Made by a program: the position numbers and the translations under genes. From Galeruca laticollis (Eukaryota > Arthropoda > Insecta > Coleoptera > Chrysomelidae), in contig OY998185.1 in assembly GCA_963921935.1 (NCBI GenBank), forward strand, positions 34,440,487-34,504,486: a DNA stretch of 64,000 nucleotides. Reading direction: 5' to 3'. Shown here in pieces: positions 43,222 to 55,373 of the stretch. Within the stretch, counting starts at the first letter, position 1; every line of letters starts with the position of its first letter. A model generated the notes under the pieces. That model did not search any database, was not told the origin of the DNA, and saw only the letters and a list, made by a program, of their open reading frames with translations.

Positions 43222-44553
43222 ATGCCAAAGCAGACGCCGAAGTATAGCAGACTCAACTTGATGAGCAACCTGCAGAGGTGTAATTCGCTCAACACTGAGC
43301 AGAGGAAAGCGAAGAGGAAAATGATGGACACCTCCATCTCGATGGTCGATGAGCCGTATAAAATGAGGGAAAGTCCAGAAGTCTTTACAATTAATGAAGT
43401 CATTGAGAGGCTTAATAGACACATGGAAGAGACTGAAAAATACATTAGGGCATGCCCAAATACACTGAAAGGGATAAAAGACTCAGTCGCAAACTTGAAG
43501 AAAGGGATAGAGCTACTCAACCGGGTCGCCATAGGGAAATGGCTGGACAAAAATTTGTCCTGGAACAGTATACAAAGACAAAAACAAAGAAAGGCACTCA
43601 AGAATCTACCAGTCGCATTATGAAAGTAACTTTGGATGGCACAACATCAAACCTATGGGAACAATCCAACAGAATCAGAAGTGAGGCAGCAGCCAAAAGT
43701 CTGCTCCTCATTCAGCAGACAAACGTGGTTCCGAATGAAACTCTAAGGAAAATGATGAAATATGTTCTATATGGCACTGGAATTAGAGCGAAAATATACG
43801 AACCAAAAGGAACAACTATTGATACGGATACGGATAGGAAAGAATGGAACACCTACGGGATCGTGGTAAACCAGGGAAATAAGACTTACAAGGACATCCT
43901 TACCACGGTCAAGAAGGCTGTAAAGGCCACTGATGTGGAAACAAGCAAGATAATTAGGACAATACGTAGTACAAGGGATGGTAAATTACTTATCCCGATG
44001 GATAAAAACGAGGAGAAGATTACCAGCCTGAAAACGCTCCTGAAACAGTCTGGCATTGATGTTAAGGAAAGGCAGCTGGGAGCTGAAAATGATAAGGAAA
44101 CGCTGCACATAAGAGGAATGGAAATTGAGACAACCACGGAGGAAGTGGAGAGGTCCCTTACAAGGGTACTGGGGGTATGGAAACAGAATAAGCGAGCCGA
44201 GACCGCAAGCGAATAACACGCTCGCGGTTACAGTCACTCTTAGCAGAACAGACGCGAAGAAACTCACTGAAAGAAAGTACATCAAGATAGGCCTCGTAAG
44301 GTGCCTGATAGAAAGAAGAGTGAGTGTCACAAATTGCAAGAGGTGCTGGGGATACGATCACGGTACCAAGGAGTGCAATAGAGAGGCAAGGGGCGACCTA
44401 TGTTATAGATGCGGGGATGCGGACCACACATCTAGAGAATGCAAGAAGCCAGAAAGATGTATGATATGCGAGGAAGACTCTAACCATAGATACGGAAGTA
44501 TCAAATGTCCCAAATCCAAGAAATCCCTTAACAAAGCAAGGGCAACACAGTGA
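43222..44553 (+). pseudogene. LINE ORF1 (gag-like) with three zinc knuckles, two frameshifts
   Basis: The reading starts MPKQTPKYSRLNLMSNL, shifts frame near 43600 into VTLDGTTSNLWEQSNRIRSE and shifts back near 44170. The end carries three cysteine knuckles, CKRCWGYDHGTKEC, CYRCGDADHTSREC and CMICEEDSNHRYGSIKC, the triple arrangement of R1-clade ORF1 proteins. ORF1 coats the element RNA. An extra acidic, E/K-rich open frame (44560-44895) lies between ORF1 and ORF2. Confidence 0.85.
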
Positions 44554-45055
44554 TCAACTTTGCTGAACTGGGAAGCTGAAAAGGGAATCAACAAGAGACC
44601 GTCACCATCAATGGAGGGTAGGGGAAAGGCAGCCACAGAGGAGGTCGAAAAGAGCATAGAAAAAACCACAATTGAAGAGGTCGAAATGGTTACAGAGCGG
44701 ATATCCACGGAAGAGGCTGAAATGAAAAAAGAAATAGGGCCACAGGCTGTGACGGATCCGTACTGGGATATTTTTGAGAAAGCCCAGAAGAACGAAGAAC
44801 ACGAAGATGAGGACCAGAGTGGCTCGATGACTCTGATAGCCGCGGAAAGAGCTGATAATTCGGATCCAGCTCCTTTTAAGATATTGGATACCTAGCACCC
44901 GTTAGCATAGTAAGTTTTAATTGAATTTTAGTGTACAGGTCAAAGTTTTATTTATATACATCGTTTTATATCCATTTCAGTGTCGTGCCTTTATACATAA
45001 TTGTCTTGCTTTATACATTTCTCTGTATTTATATTTTAAATTCTAGTTTACATAT

Positions 45056-47937
45056 ATGAGAATTATCCAATTAAATTTGGGAAGGAGTAGGGTTGCACAC
45101 GATATCGCCTATGAAGTCGCGACGAGGCTAGAAGTCGACTTGATGATTGTCTCGGAACCAAACAAAAAAATAAGTAGAACCCAAGGGTGGGTCTCTGACA
45201 AAAGAATGGATGTGGCAATATACATAGTCAACAGAAACTGCGGAATAACCCGAGTAAACAAGAAGGATGGATTCATAGTAATGGAACTTAAGGAAATTCA
45301 GCTGATTGTATGCTATATCTCTCCAAACATAAGTCTGGAGGAATATGCAATAGCCACTGAAGACATTATGACAGAGGCGAGTAAAGTGAGAGACGGAAAA
45401 TACATCATAGCAGGAGACATCAATTCCAAATCGCCGTTATGGGGATCACCCGCAGCGGATGCAAGAGGGCACGTGTGGGCAGACTGGATGGCCACCCTCG
45501 ACCTGATTGCTGTGAACGATGGAAGACCGACGTTCGTGAGAAACAGCTCTGTAAGCCACATGGATGTAACCTGCATCTCTAGAAAGGCCAAAGATTTAAT
45601 AAGAGGCTGGAAGACACTGGAAGGAGAAGAGGTATACACTTATCATAAGTATATATATTTTGAGGCAGGAGATAATAGAACCAGTACTAGAAGGAACCAG
45701 AATCGGGGGAAGACTGTATATGACATGGGAAAATACAGGAATGGGATTATAAATGTTCGCTCAGGATATCGGGACATCGGTGGATATGGCAGTCAAACGG
45801 GTAAGGGAGAACATGAAGGGATGTCAACTTGGCAATAGAAATCTAGATAGGATACTGGTGGACAAATGAAATAGGGGTGGTTAAAAAACGGTGCATTAGA
45901 CTAAGGACACGTATTACCGGGAGAGAAGGACGAAACGCTAACGTTACGGATATGGAAGAGATAAGAATAGAGCTCAGGGAGGAGAAGAAACATTTGAAGC
46001 GACTCATCAACTATAAGAAAAGGGAGGGTTGGAAGAAACTGTGCACAGACCTAGGAGAAGACATATGGGGACAGGGATATGCCATTGCGATCAAACGAAT
46101 GTCACTGACGTTACCATAAAACCTAGCGCCATGCAAGAAAGAGGAGATAGCCAGACATTTCTTCCCAGAGGTGGGAGAAAAATGGGAAAAACTGGATAAA
46201 CCAAAAACCGCTCCGGAGTTCACTCTGACAGTTAAAGAGAAAATTAAACTTGGCAAAGCCCCGGGCCCTGACGGAATTCCTCCTGAAATTGTTAAGTTCA
46301 CTATCGAAACAATCCCAAAGGAAATGAGACAATTGATGAACCAGCTACTCAGAGAGCAGATATTTCCTATGGAGTGGAAGAGAGCCAAGCTAGTGCTTAT
46401 ATGGTAATCCGGGAAACCAGAGGAGAGCCCAAGCTCATATCGGCCCATATGCCTGTTGGATGTCCTAGGGAAGGTGTACGAAGCTTTGTTAAAGCGAAGA
46501 CTGAAAGAGAACGGGGCACTCTCGGAGATGCAGTACGGATTCCGTAAGGGGAGGTCGACCATACAGGCAGTGCAGTGGGTCGTCGAAAATGCCAGAAATT
46601 CAAGAAGAAGATGGGTGGCTCTAGTGGCGCTCGATGTAAGAAATGCCTTTAACACGGCAAATTGGCGACTCATAATCACAAGGCTGAGGCAGAAGAATAT
46701 ACCGGACTACCTGGTTGCGGCAATAGAGAGTTACCTCTCTGACAGGGTGATACAGGTCATCCCCGGAAAAACGATGGAACACACGACAGGAGTCCCACAA
46801 GGATCTGTCATAGGGCCGACCCTGTGGAACGTGATGTATGATGAAGTTCTAAGGCTGTGCTTGGGAGAAGGGTGTAGAAGTATAGCTTATGCGGATGATC
46901 TTGTTATACTGGTGGAGGCTGATAACCGTGAAGATCTTGTCAACAAAGTAGACCGGGCTCTACAGGCAGTTAATATGTGGATGTACCAAAATAGGCTTGA
47001 GTTAGCATATCACAAAACGGAAGCTATTCTTCTTAAAGGCACTAAGCAGGCGAGAGTGAGGGACAGGATAACGTTCACAATTGAAGGTCAAAGGATAAGT
47101 CCAGCAACCACATTAAAATACCTTGGCATACATCTGGATCACCAAGGTCTCTTCGGGCCACATATAAAAAATGCCTGCAATAAAGCAGACGAGAGATTTG
47201 GGAGATTAAGCAGGCTAATGCCAAATATAGGAGGCCCTAGCAGCAACAGAAGGAAAGTGCTTTATGGCGTCGTTCAATCCATCTTACTATATGGAGCCCC
47301 AGTGTGGTGTGGAGGAATGCAGGTGGCAAGTTATAGATCAATGATCATTAGATCTCAAAGAAGAGCCTTGCTAAGAGTAGCCAGCGCGTACCGCACAGTT
47401 TCGGCCGAAGCAGTCCAGGTGATTACCGGAGTGCCGCCAATCGACCTGTTGGCCAAAGAACGTAAAGCCTTGCATGAAATGGGAGCGATCACGGACCAAG
47501 AAAAGAAGGAACAGCGGGAAAGAACCTTACAGAAATGGCAGCGGGAATGGGAAAATAATACAACAAAGGCACAGTGGACGAAGGTCCTGATCCCTTCAAT
47601 AAAAGAGTGGGTGAAATGTAGTAATAGGCACCTAAATTACTGGTTTACTCAATTTCTAACAGGGCACGGGTCGTTTTACTCATATCTGCAAGGAATAGGG
47701 AAAGTGGACAGTAATAGATGCAATGAATGTAAGGAGGAGGACAGTGCAAAACACCTGATCTTCTATTGTAATAGATTCCACCAGAAGAGACTATATCTGG
47801 AAATAGATATTGGGCATACTCTTACAGAAGAAAATGTTATCAGAACGATGATGGAAAGCAAGGAAAAGTTCAGCAAGATTCTTCAATTTATAACGGACAT
47901 TGTTAGAATTAAAGAGGAAGAGGGCAGTGGGAAATAG
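45056..47937 (+). pseudogene. LINE ORF2: AP-type endonuclease and reverse transcriptase
   Basis: The endonuclease starts MRIIQLNLGRSRVAHDIAYE, with the Asn of QLNL and Glu of SEPNK, then GDINSKSPLWGS and a shortened SDH region. A frameshift near 45840 leads to the RT: KAPGPDGIPPEI, MEWKRAKLVLIW, then TAA (46405-46407), SYRPICLLDVLGK, LVALDVRNAFNTANW, TGVPQGSVIGPTLWN and the catalytic IAYADDLVIL. The CNECKEEDSAKHLIFYC knuckle closes the protein. All RT catalytic residues are intact. The clade call (R1/TRAS/Waldo group) rests on GVPQGS..GP.LWN, the EN motif and the ORF1 knuckles. Confidence 0.88.
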
Positions 47938-48399
47938 ACTACCAGCAGTGTATCTGACGATAACTAGAAATAGTGGTACCAGGGACACTGTCCGGGAATG
48001 AGGTGGAATGTTTAGTGGGTAGGGCCGTAAGGCGATTTCCACACTGTGTAGTGGTCGCAAATGGCTTCGAGCATTTGGTTCCACTACACGTGCGTAAAAT
48101 GCATTTCAACCACCTCACAAAAAAAAAGATCTCATTAATAAAGTGTCTAGAACAAGAAAAAAAGTGTCTAAGAAAACATTAAAAAAGGTTTAAGAAACAA
48201 AGATAACCGTATAGAAAAGGATAAAAAATGTACTATTCAAGACATAATAAAGTTTACAGATAATAATAATAATAGAAAAGAGTTTAGAACATTCGTTTAT
48301 AAACAATAAAAATGACACTTTAGACAGTGAATTATCAAACTAACAAAAAATCACACAGAATTATCCACTCTTGTTTGTCGTGATAACAGCAGCAATTAC

Positions 48400-49720
48400 A
48401 CCTCGACACCGGATAAATCGATTACAAATAACCAAAATAACACAATGCAAATGGAGAAAGACACAATTGGACACAATAATAATAACTCAGACTCAGACGA
48501 ATCCGAAGATAGCCAACGGACACATCAAAAGAACATAATAGAAACCGTTACAAATGTCCAAATTCACAAACCTGCAAACACGTCATGGGCGCAGGAAATT
48601 GACGCAGCGGAAAACATGAACACACAATTCGCAGACAAATTAATTACCCAATATGAAAAAATATCAAATAAAAATCAGCTAATAATCGCTAGATAATTAA
48701 ACATGATTTCTACCGAGGGATAAAAGCAACAAAGTGAAGGCAAATGCGATTAGTATACTTCCGCAATGCGAATATATGGAAGTTGGAGAAGTCACTGCAC
48801 CCGGCTTTGTAAGATCAAAAAGAGTACTTTTAACAAAATCTTAAGTTTAAGTAAAACAAAAAAACCATGTATTATACGCACTCAAAACCAATTCGATTGA
48901 CGACGAGACACAAAAACAAAAACCCTACAGAAAAAAAGAAAAAAAAACAATTTCGAAAACTAACAGCTTCTGACCTCAGTTCCGATGAAGAAATTAGCGA
49001 CAAATCAAACATAAAAAGAACGAAAGCAACAACCTCTAAAAAGGTCAACACCACATGGTCGCCAATCGTAATTGATGGAAACGTTTAGACACACAATGAA
49101 ATGGTATCCAAACTTAAAGAAGAAATTCGTAACCCTTCCGAAATAAAGTATACGAACAACTCATCGATAGTTTTCACAAAGGATGCAGACGATTTCGGAC
49201 AGCTAAAAATAACTTTAAGAAGAGAGAAGGTTCAATTTCACACTTATTCCAGACGTGAGGAGAATCCCATGCATTCGTTCTCCGCGGCCTCGCGGAGGGA
49301 CTCCAGATAACTGATATTCCAGAGGAACTAAATATCACATAGAAAATTAATTCGAAGGACATTCAGAATGACAATCAAGGGAAGACCATTATATTTAGTG
49401 GTAACCAACTCAAAAATCACTTTAGATTTTCTTTAAAAAAATGTAAAAATAATCGAACACACCCGAGTGCAACGGGAGCACAGACGTCAAAGTAAACCGA
49501 TTATTTAATGCCACATTTGTCAATTGTGGGGCCACGTCACCTCTAACTGCGGCCACGCCACCTCTAACTGCGGCTGTGCTCCCAGATGTCTCAAGTGTGC
49601 TGGACAACACCTAAATCCCGAATGCGCGAAGGAGAGAACGACCCCAGCGAGATGTGCCACTGCAAAAGGGATCATTCATCCAACGCGGAAATCTGCCCTG
49701 AGCGTGTAGGCTTCTGCATG
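48400..49720 (+). pseudogene. jockey-type LINE ORF1 remnant
   Basis: A degraded plus-strand coding trace reads HTYSRREENP (HTY..R..K motif), FVLRGLAEGTPDN-like text in another frame, then CHICQLWGHVTSNC, GCAPRCLKCAGQHL and CAKERTTPARC, the zinc-knuckle region of jockey-superfamily ORF1. A short tandem duplication CATGTCACCTCTAACTGCGG-like lies inside the first knuckle (49533-49572). Stops are frequent. Upstream sequence 42513-42941 may be its 5' part, split off by the R1-like LINE. Confidence 0.65.
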
Positions 49721-50363
49721 GATTGCTTATTACATAACTTGGTTGTTTAAACTCCGAACCCCATTTTCTTCATCGGGGGTAACCTCAGCCGAGCCAAGTA
49801 ACTGTGCTGCAGTACTCCTTATGCTTAATAAATAAACTATAATAACTCCAACCAACATCAGTCATATTGCTTTCTCGAAATCTAATACCCCCAATTAAAT
49901 TTTGAAACCCTGTTTTTAGGCCGGTTTTCAAGAATTCCTCAGCCGAAAGATGCTAAGAGTCAAAACTATATGCTAGGGACAAAGTTATTCGAACAATCCG
50001 AACATTTGGATAATGATCTCAGAGCAAGAAGTCATGAGGACAGCATGACACACCCAATATTGCTAAAAATCGCCAGACCATCGGCACACTGTACTTATTT
50101 TTGAATATCGTGAAGAAGGGAACGTGAAAATTGCTAAATAACGACAATTTTCAATCTAATCTAATCAGGAAGCAGCAAAACCCGGCAGGCACGTGTAATG
50201 TTTTATGTCAAAAGAAGAACACAATGTGCAGTGATTAGTGAACATTAAATATTTCGTGATCAAAATTTCCAAATGTAGGGCAATAAAACTTGAGTTAATT
50301 TTCTGATTTTTTAGATAACATATTGATCTGATATATTAAATTCAATAAAAAATTGTCGTTTAC
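49721..50363. other. CFAP99 intron 4, right part; nothing recognisable
   Basis: There is no coding or repeat signature apart from AT-rich runs. It ends at the donor GTAAAC of exon 4. Confidence 0.4.
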
Positions 50364-50578
50364 CTAGATTCATTCATTTTCCTGTTCATTTCGTGAATAG
50401 TTTTAATTTCTTGTATCAATTCAATTTTTTTCGCTAATTCGGCGGCTTTTTCTTCTTCATTCTTCTTTAACATTTCCTTAATTTCATGCTGCTGAATTCT
50501 CACTTCTTCCTGTTTCTTCTCTAGTTTTCTCTTTTCTGATTCCTTCATATCAGCTTTGATTTGTTGACCCTTTTCTAC
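50364..50578 (-). CDS. CFAP99: CFAP99-like protein, exon 4
   Basis: Acceptor TGTGTAG (50579-50580) and donor CTAG|GTAAAC enclose 215 nt starting in phase 0 and ending in phase 2. The product is a highly charged coiled coil: VEKGQQIKADMKESEKRKLE, then EIKEMLKKNEEEKAAELAKK and IQEIKTIHEMNRKMNES. It is separated from exon 3 by a 58-nt intron, a size typical of insects. The following intron (50363 down to 40926) is 9.4 kb and carries LINEs. Confidence 0.8.
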
Positions 50579-50636
50579 CTACACATTTTCAATTATACAT
50601 AAATAATAGATCTGTTTTATATACCACGCTTGATAC

Positions 50637-51005
50637 CTTGGCTTTCATTTTCTCTTGTTCCATTCTCCTCCACTCATCCAATTTATCAGCTAATTCCATT
50701 CGTTCAGCAACGATCTCAGCGGATCTCAGTTTGTTATTTTCAATTAGTTTTTTCTTAGCTAATATAGCTTCTTCAAACGTAATCAAGCCAAGTAAATGTT
50801 TTTTCTGTATACTTTCCACTTCTTTTTGTTCAGCTATTCTTCTCTCTTCTTGTTCGATTTCAGCTATTTTTTGCATATTGTATCCGCCCTTTATAATATT
50901 TTCCAGTTTGTTTATTTCATCTTCGTGTTCTTTTAGAAGAAGATAAGCTTCCCTCAATGTTGTCGTGGTGTTGCCTTTTATTTCCACTTGTTTGATTGGG
51001 GGAGC
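50637..51005 (-). CDS. CFAP99: CFAP99-like protein, exon 3
   Basis: This 369-nt, phase 0 exon encodes APPIKQVEIKGNTTTTLREA followed by a coiled coil containing KKHLLGLITFEEAILAKKKL. That HL.G..S.EEA.LA...L pattern matches CFAP99. The donor is AAG|GTATCA at 50636. An alternative GTG|GTATAT 15 nt further on is also phase 0 and cannot be excluded. The acceptor (TTTCAAG, 51006-51007) is the weakest boundary; the open frame runs upstream to about 51056, so the exon may start elsewhere or a small exon may be missing between exons 2 and 3. Confidence 0.75.
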
Positions 51006-51539
51006 CTTGAAATTATCAGTAATGTTATTTAATGGCAAAATATGATTCAACACTCAGCTATTCTATTTTTTTTAGATATTCTATCCCCGTTGCCTCTCCT
51101 CCACCCCAATGATTTTCTTGATATTGGTCGATAGAACGTAACACATTTAAGCAACTGTCACCTACCAAAATATATTGGAATTCTCTGCCACCAATTAAAA
51201 CCAACATAAATTACATAGAAGAGCAGAAAACCAAGCAAGACCGATAAAACAGGAATTTATTCGAATTGACATAGAAATGGGAAATAATAAAAAGAAGAAG
51301 AATGTATCCAACGACAACTGTTATTTAATTTAATCAAATCACATTGAAATTGAGAAAAGAATCTACTAAAATTGGCGAAAAATCAACAAACTAAGTACTT
51401 TATTTTACTGAATGTAGCCTAAATTATTTATTTGAAAAGGAGGAATATTAACATGAAATTACTAAAATGAAATAAACTAAGAACAGCTCAAGGATGAGAA
51501 CAAAAAATTAGAAGAAAAACACTGTAGAAATTCGAAGTA

Positions 51540-52920
51540 GATAAATGAATCTGGAATATAACAAAGATAAGAAAGGAAAAAGAAATGGAGAAGGAGGAGA
51601 GGAATGAGAGAGAAGAGGAGGAAGAGAGAAGGAAGTATGAGAAAAGTCTCTTGGAACAGCGCTGGAAAGAAGCGGAAGCGAAACCGCAAGAAAGTAGGAA
51701 AAAGAGAGGGAGAAGGAAGAGAGGAGCGAGGGAGCGGAGGAGGACGTAGAGCCAAGAAAGAGATGGAAAGAAGAGAAAGAGAGGAGATGAAGAGGAGAGA
51801 AAGAGAAGAGAGGAAAAGAAAAGAAAGAGAAGATATGGAAAGAAGAGAAAGAGAAGAGATGGAAAGATAGGAAATAGGGGAAATGAAGAGGCAGATCAAT
51901 CCGATGACATCATCATCATCGACAAAGAGGAGTCAGGTTTTAAAAAAAGAAAAATAGAGTGGACAGTCCACAGGAAAAGCAGATGGAAAGAAGGAAGGAA
52001 AGAGGATGGAATTAAGGAAAGACTTGGGCGCAAGCTGAAGGAGCTAGCTTGGTTCGAGGCGCACCAAAATACGTTTTATATGGCGAACTTTAGAATAATT
52101 TTGGAGGAGTTGAAAATAATTCATAGGGAGATGGGGGAACAACAGCATGCGCAATGCAAAGAGTGCAAGGAGATAGAGGAGAGGAAGAGAATAAGGGAGG
52201 TAACAGAGAAAATAAGAGAATAACTCAATAAGGGGGAGATTATAAGGAGTACAATAAAATTAAAGATGTTGAATGGGAAGAAGAAGTCTTCGAAACAACG
52301 AAATGGGAAAGGGGCAACACAGAGGAGATTATTTTGGAAAGGGGAAATTGTGCGATCATAGGTGGAGGAGATACAGAGAGGGAGACAAGTGATATCGTCC
52401 AGATATGCAACAAGGAAATATGGAACCTGCTGGATAGCTGCGAGGAGGGTGGGTGCGGTACTCTCGAAAATAGACAAAAGAGCACGAGATTCCAAAGAAC
52501 GTGGTTCAACTACGTGGCGAAAGTGGGAGAAGATGAAGGTGAGGGTTTATATGAAACAATTGAAAGTCTGACCGAAATGGTCAGGCAAATGCAAGAGAAG
52601 GGCGAGGTTGAAGTCATAATAAGGGAGGGAATAGATAAAATTAAGGTGAGAAAAACAATGGATTTTATAGGCAGGAAGGGAGAGATCATGTGGAAGATAG
52701 TAGTGGGAACAGGTGAAATGATGCAAGAAAGGAGGGAATAGAGAGGGAGTTATTTCTTATTAAAACTGGAGACGAAACGTACGCGGATGTACTGAACAAT
52801 ATTAAGTCCCAAATCAACGCTTGGACATCAAAGTTGAAAACATCAAAAAAACCAACGGCAGAAACATCTACTCTCTCGAATTCACTCAACTGCTCTGATC
52901 TTGAATACAGTTGTCATGAA
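51540..52920 (+). pseudogene. R1-clade-like LINE ORF1 remnant with an Arg/Glu repeat
   Basis: The plus-strand purine-rich reading frame (51604-51867) encodes RR.E-type repeats such as MERREREEMKRREREE. Further on come DIVQICNKEIWNLLDSCEEG, MDFIGRKGEIMWKIVVGTGE and, in another frame, TYADVLNNIKSQINA, then VENIKKTNGRNIYSLEF. TYAD.L..... followed by V..I..T..G....L is the R1-type ORF1 core. The zinc knuckles and ORF2 are absent. It lies in CFAP99 intron 2. The leading 51008-51539 shows nothing else. Confidence 0.6.
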
Positions 52921-53359
52921 CAAAGATAGTTACGTTCTGTTTTTCGGCTGGCGTTGCCAGGAGAGGAGGCGACGTAACAAAAAAAACTTAAAACTGGAAT
53001 TTGTTATCATTTGTTTAACACAGAAATGCTTTCCTGAAGACAATAAAATCGCATTGGCTGTTATTACTTACAAGAAATGCGACCCAGTGAATACAGAAAA
53101 TTAAATGCGGGTTAGATTTTAGTATTAACTGTACAAACTATTGATGGGAATAAGCACGAACGGGCTAGAGTCGAAGCTTTAGATATACCAACCAGAAGAA
53201 TAACCCTGTTATTGCTCTGAAACTAGAGTACCAATTTAAAGACTTATACAAAGAAGAATATTGAAAATATTTTCGAGAGAACGAAAAAGCACACAGTTGA
53301 AAAGACAGAAGATACTTGTTGGAGGTGCTTTATATATAATTAGCTCCTCAAAATAGTAA

Positions 53360-53520
53360 TTAGAACATATTGCCAGATATAGGAAAAATGGAATGGGCCC
53401 AAAGGAAACCCTGTAGAAGGGACAGATATGTCGATAGACCACAATAGAGATGGTACGATGAATTGAAAAATATTAGTCGGGCCAATCTGGTATTAGATCA
53501 AATAGATCAGAATCACATGA
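53360..53520 (+). pseudogene. RTE-type LINE tail scrap
   Basis: KMEWAQRKPCRRDRYVDRPQ, a stop, then RWYDELKNISRANL resembles the RW..H....W.P.G.RR.GRP..RW.D.. tail of RTE LINEs. The neighbouring 52921-53359 and 53521-54018 show no other feature. Confidence 0.4.
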
Positions 53521-54116
53521 TCAGAAATGAGAGAGGTATGTATCCAATGTATATATTAGAGCTGAAATATCATAAAATAGAATTTAGCGATACATACCAT
53601 GAATAAGCCAATTAGGATCAATACAATAATATGACAATTTGAAGTATTTATTAGTCAATTCGTGTAGCGAAATAACATGGCAATGAAAATGTAATCTACT
53701 AATAGTCTTTGTGAATGATGGCTTCGCTTATCCCTGTGGAATGTTAATAGCAGCATCGCCAAACAACGTAAAGTCTGGATATTCATAATAGTAGCAGCAT
53801 CACTTACAGAAACTACATGAGAATTTCATACTACAAGACTGGTTACACTAAGCATTCTAATGGAAACGTGTAGTCAATAAAGTAGATGATTTGGAATTAC
53901 TAAAATGTGAATTGCAATGAGAAATGAAACACATGCGCTCTTCTCTTAGTTTTATAACACAATCAATATGTCTCTCACTTATTAAATGTCAAAATTGAAA
54001 ATAAGGTACTGTTCACATAATGTATTATAAATTCAAATGATATAAAGTTATTTGTAGAAAATTTAACTAGATGTTGCAATAACTAACACCCCTTGTCAAC
54101 CTATATTTAAATTCAA

Positions 54117-55373
54117 TTACATCAATCCAAGCGCCCTGGCATGTTTTGCCAACTTTGGTAAATCTAGCGGTTTTGTTAACATATCAGCGATCGTTATACA
54201 AGTTGAACAATAAACAGGTGAAATGCGTTTCGATAATATCAAATCATATACGAACTTATATTTGATATCAATATGCTTTATTCTTTGATGACATAACGGT
54301 CCATTCAGTAGCTTCATACAACCTTGATTGCCTTCGGATATTTTAATTGGCGCGTCCAATTTTTGATAAAAATTATTTAAAATTCGTTCAATCCAAATGA
54401 GTTCACGTGAAGCCTCTGCGAATGCGATAATTTCAGCTTCAGTTGATGATAATGCGACTGAATTTTGTTTTCGACTTGTCCATCCTATTAATGCTCCATT
54501 GTAAACAAAGCAATATACGGTATTTAATTTTCGATCTTCATGATCTCCAGTCCAGTCTGCATCTATGTAGCATTGAATTTTTTCTTCGTTTTCATGATCA
54601 CCAAGTCGTAATTTCAATGACTTTGTTGCCATTAAATATCTGAAGACTCGCTTTACTTCAGTCCAATCACACAATCTTGGACTGCTTACATGTCTTGCCA
54701 ATATCGAAGTTGCAATTGCAATATCAGGTCTAGTACTGATTGACAGATGAAGCAAAGATCCAATTGCACTTCGATAAATTTCTTGTGATTCGAAAGGTTT
54801 CTGATTCATTGTTTGACTTAAGTACACATTTATTGGAGTTGTTGAATCCTTAGCATATTTCAAATTAAATTCCTCTAGTTTGTTCATGATGTATTTTTCT
54901 TGATTTAGGCTAAATATACCGTTTCCATCTCTATCAAATTGAATACCAAGATAAAATTTGAATTCTCCGAGATTCTTAATAGTAAACTCGGCATTTATCT
55001 GTGAATCAAAATCATTTATTAATTTTTCGGTTGTGGCAGCAATAACAATATCATCTACGTGATTACATATGTATATTGTTTGACCATCCGTCTTCTTTGT
55101 GTATAAACATGTATCATTTTTACTTCGAGCATAATCGTTTTTCTTCATAACTGCATCGAAGTTCTTGTTCCATTCATTAGCACCCTGTTTAAGACCATAT
55201 AAATTCTTTATGAGCTTACATACCTGATCCTTATCAGAAGTATATCCTTTCGGTTGCTTCATGTAAACTTCATGTGACAGATCACCATTCAAATATGCAG
55301 TTTCGATGTCGAAATGTTGAACCTTCATTTTTCTTTGCCACAGGTGCAAAAGCTTCATCATAATCACGATCAT
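54117..55373 (-). pseudogene. copia reverse transcriptase (palm) and RNase H
   Basis: A 418-codon open frame with no break. FDIETAYLNGDLSHEVYMKQ carries the first Asp, then LYGLKQGANEWN and CNHVDDIVIA (YVDD-equivalent, both Asp kept). RNase H follows with CYIDADWTGDHEDR, NSVALSSTEAEIIAFAEA and KHIDIKYKFV. It ends ADMLTKPLDLPKLAKHARAL, the normal copia C-terminus. This part of pol is well preserved; the break lies upstream. Confidence 0.9.

Larger units (their letters stand above)
42942..48126 (+). mobile_element. R1-clade-like LINE, full length, with 15-bp target duplication
   Basis: AGATCTCATTAATAA flanks it at 42927-42941 and 48127-48141, and a poly(A) tail precedes the right copy. It has two ORFs: ORF1 (gag-like, CCHC) and ORF2 (endonuclease, RT, C-terminal zinc motif). 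Length is 5185 bp. Decay is light: two shifts in ORF1, at least one shift and one nonsense codon in ORF2. The insertion is in CFAP99 intron 4, opposite to the gene, and not in 28S rDNA where true R1 sits. Confidence 0.9.

Noticed and set aside
43200..44898. Several long minus-strand frames opposite the LINE ORF1
   Set aside because: They are antisense to the plus-strand gag-like ORF with three zinc knuckles; none has a motif.
51477..51899. 140-codon minus-strand frame rich in Ser and Leu
   Set aside because: It is the antisense shadow of the purine-rich Arg/Glu coding block.
53813..54018. A target duplication for the copia (ACATG next to 57922 and near 53815)
   Set aside because: The left LTR end could not be fixed; ACATG occurs several times and none adjoins a TG start.
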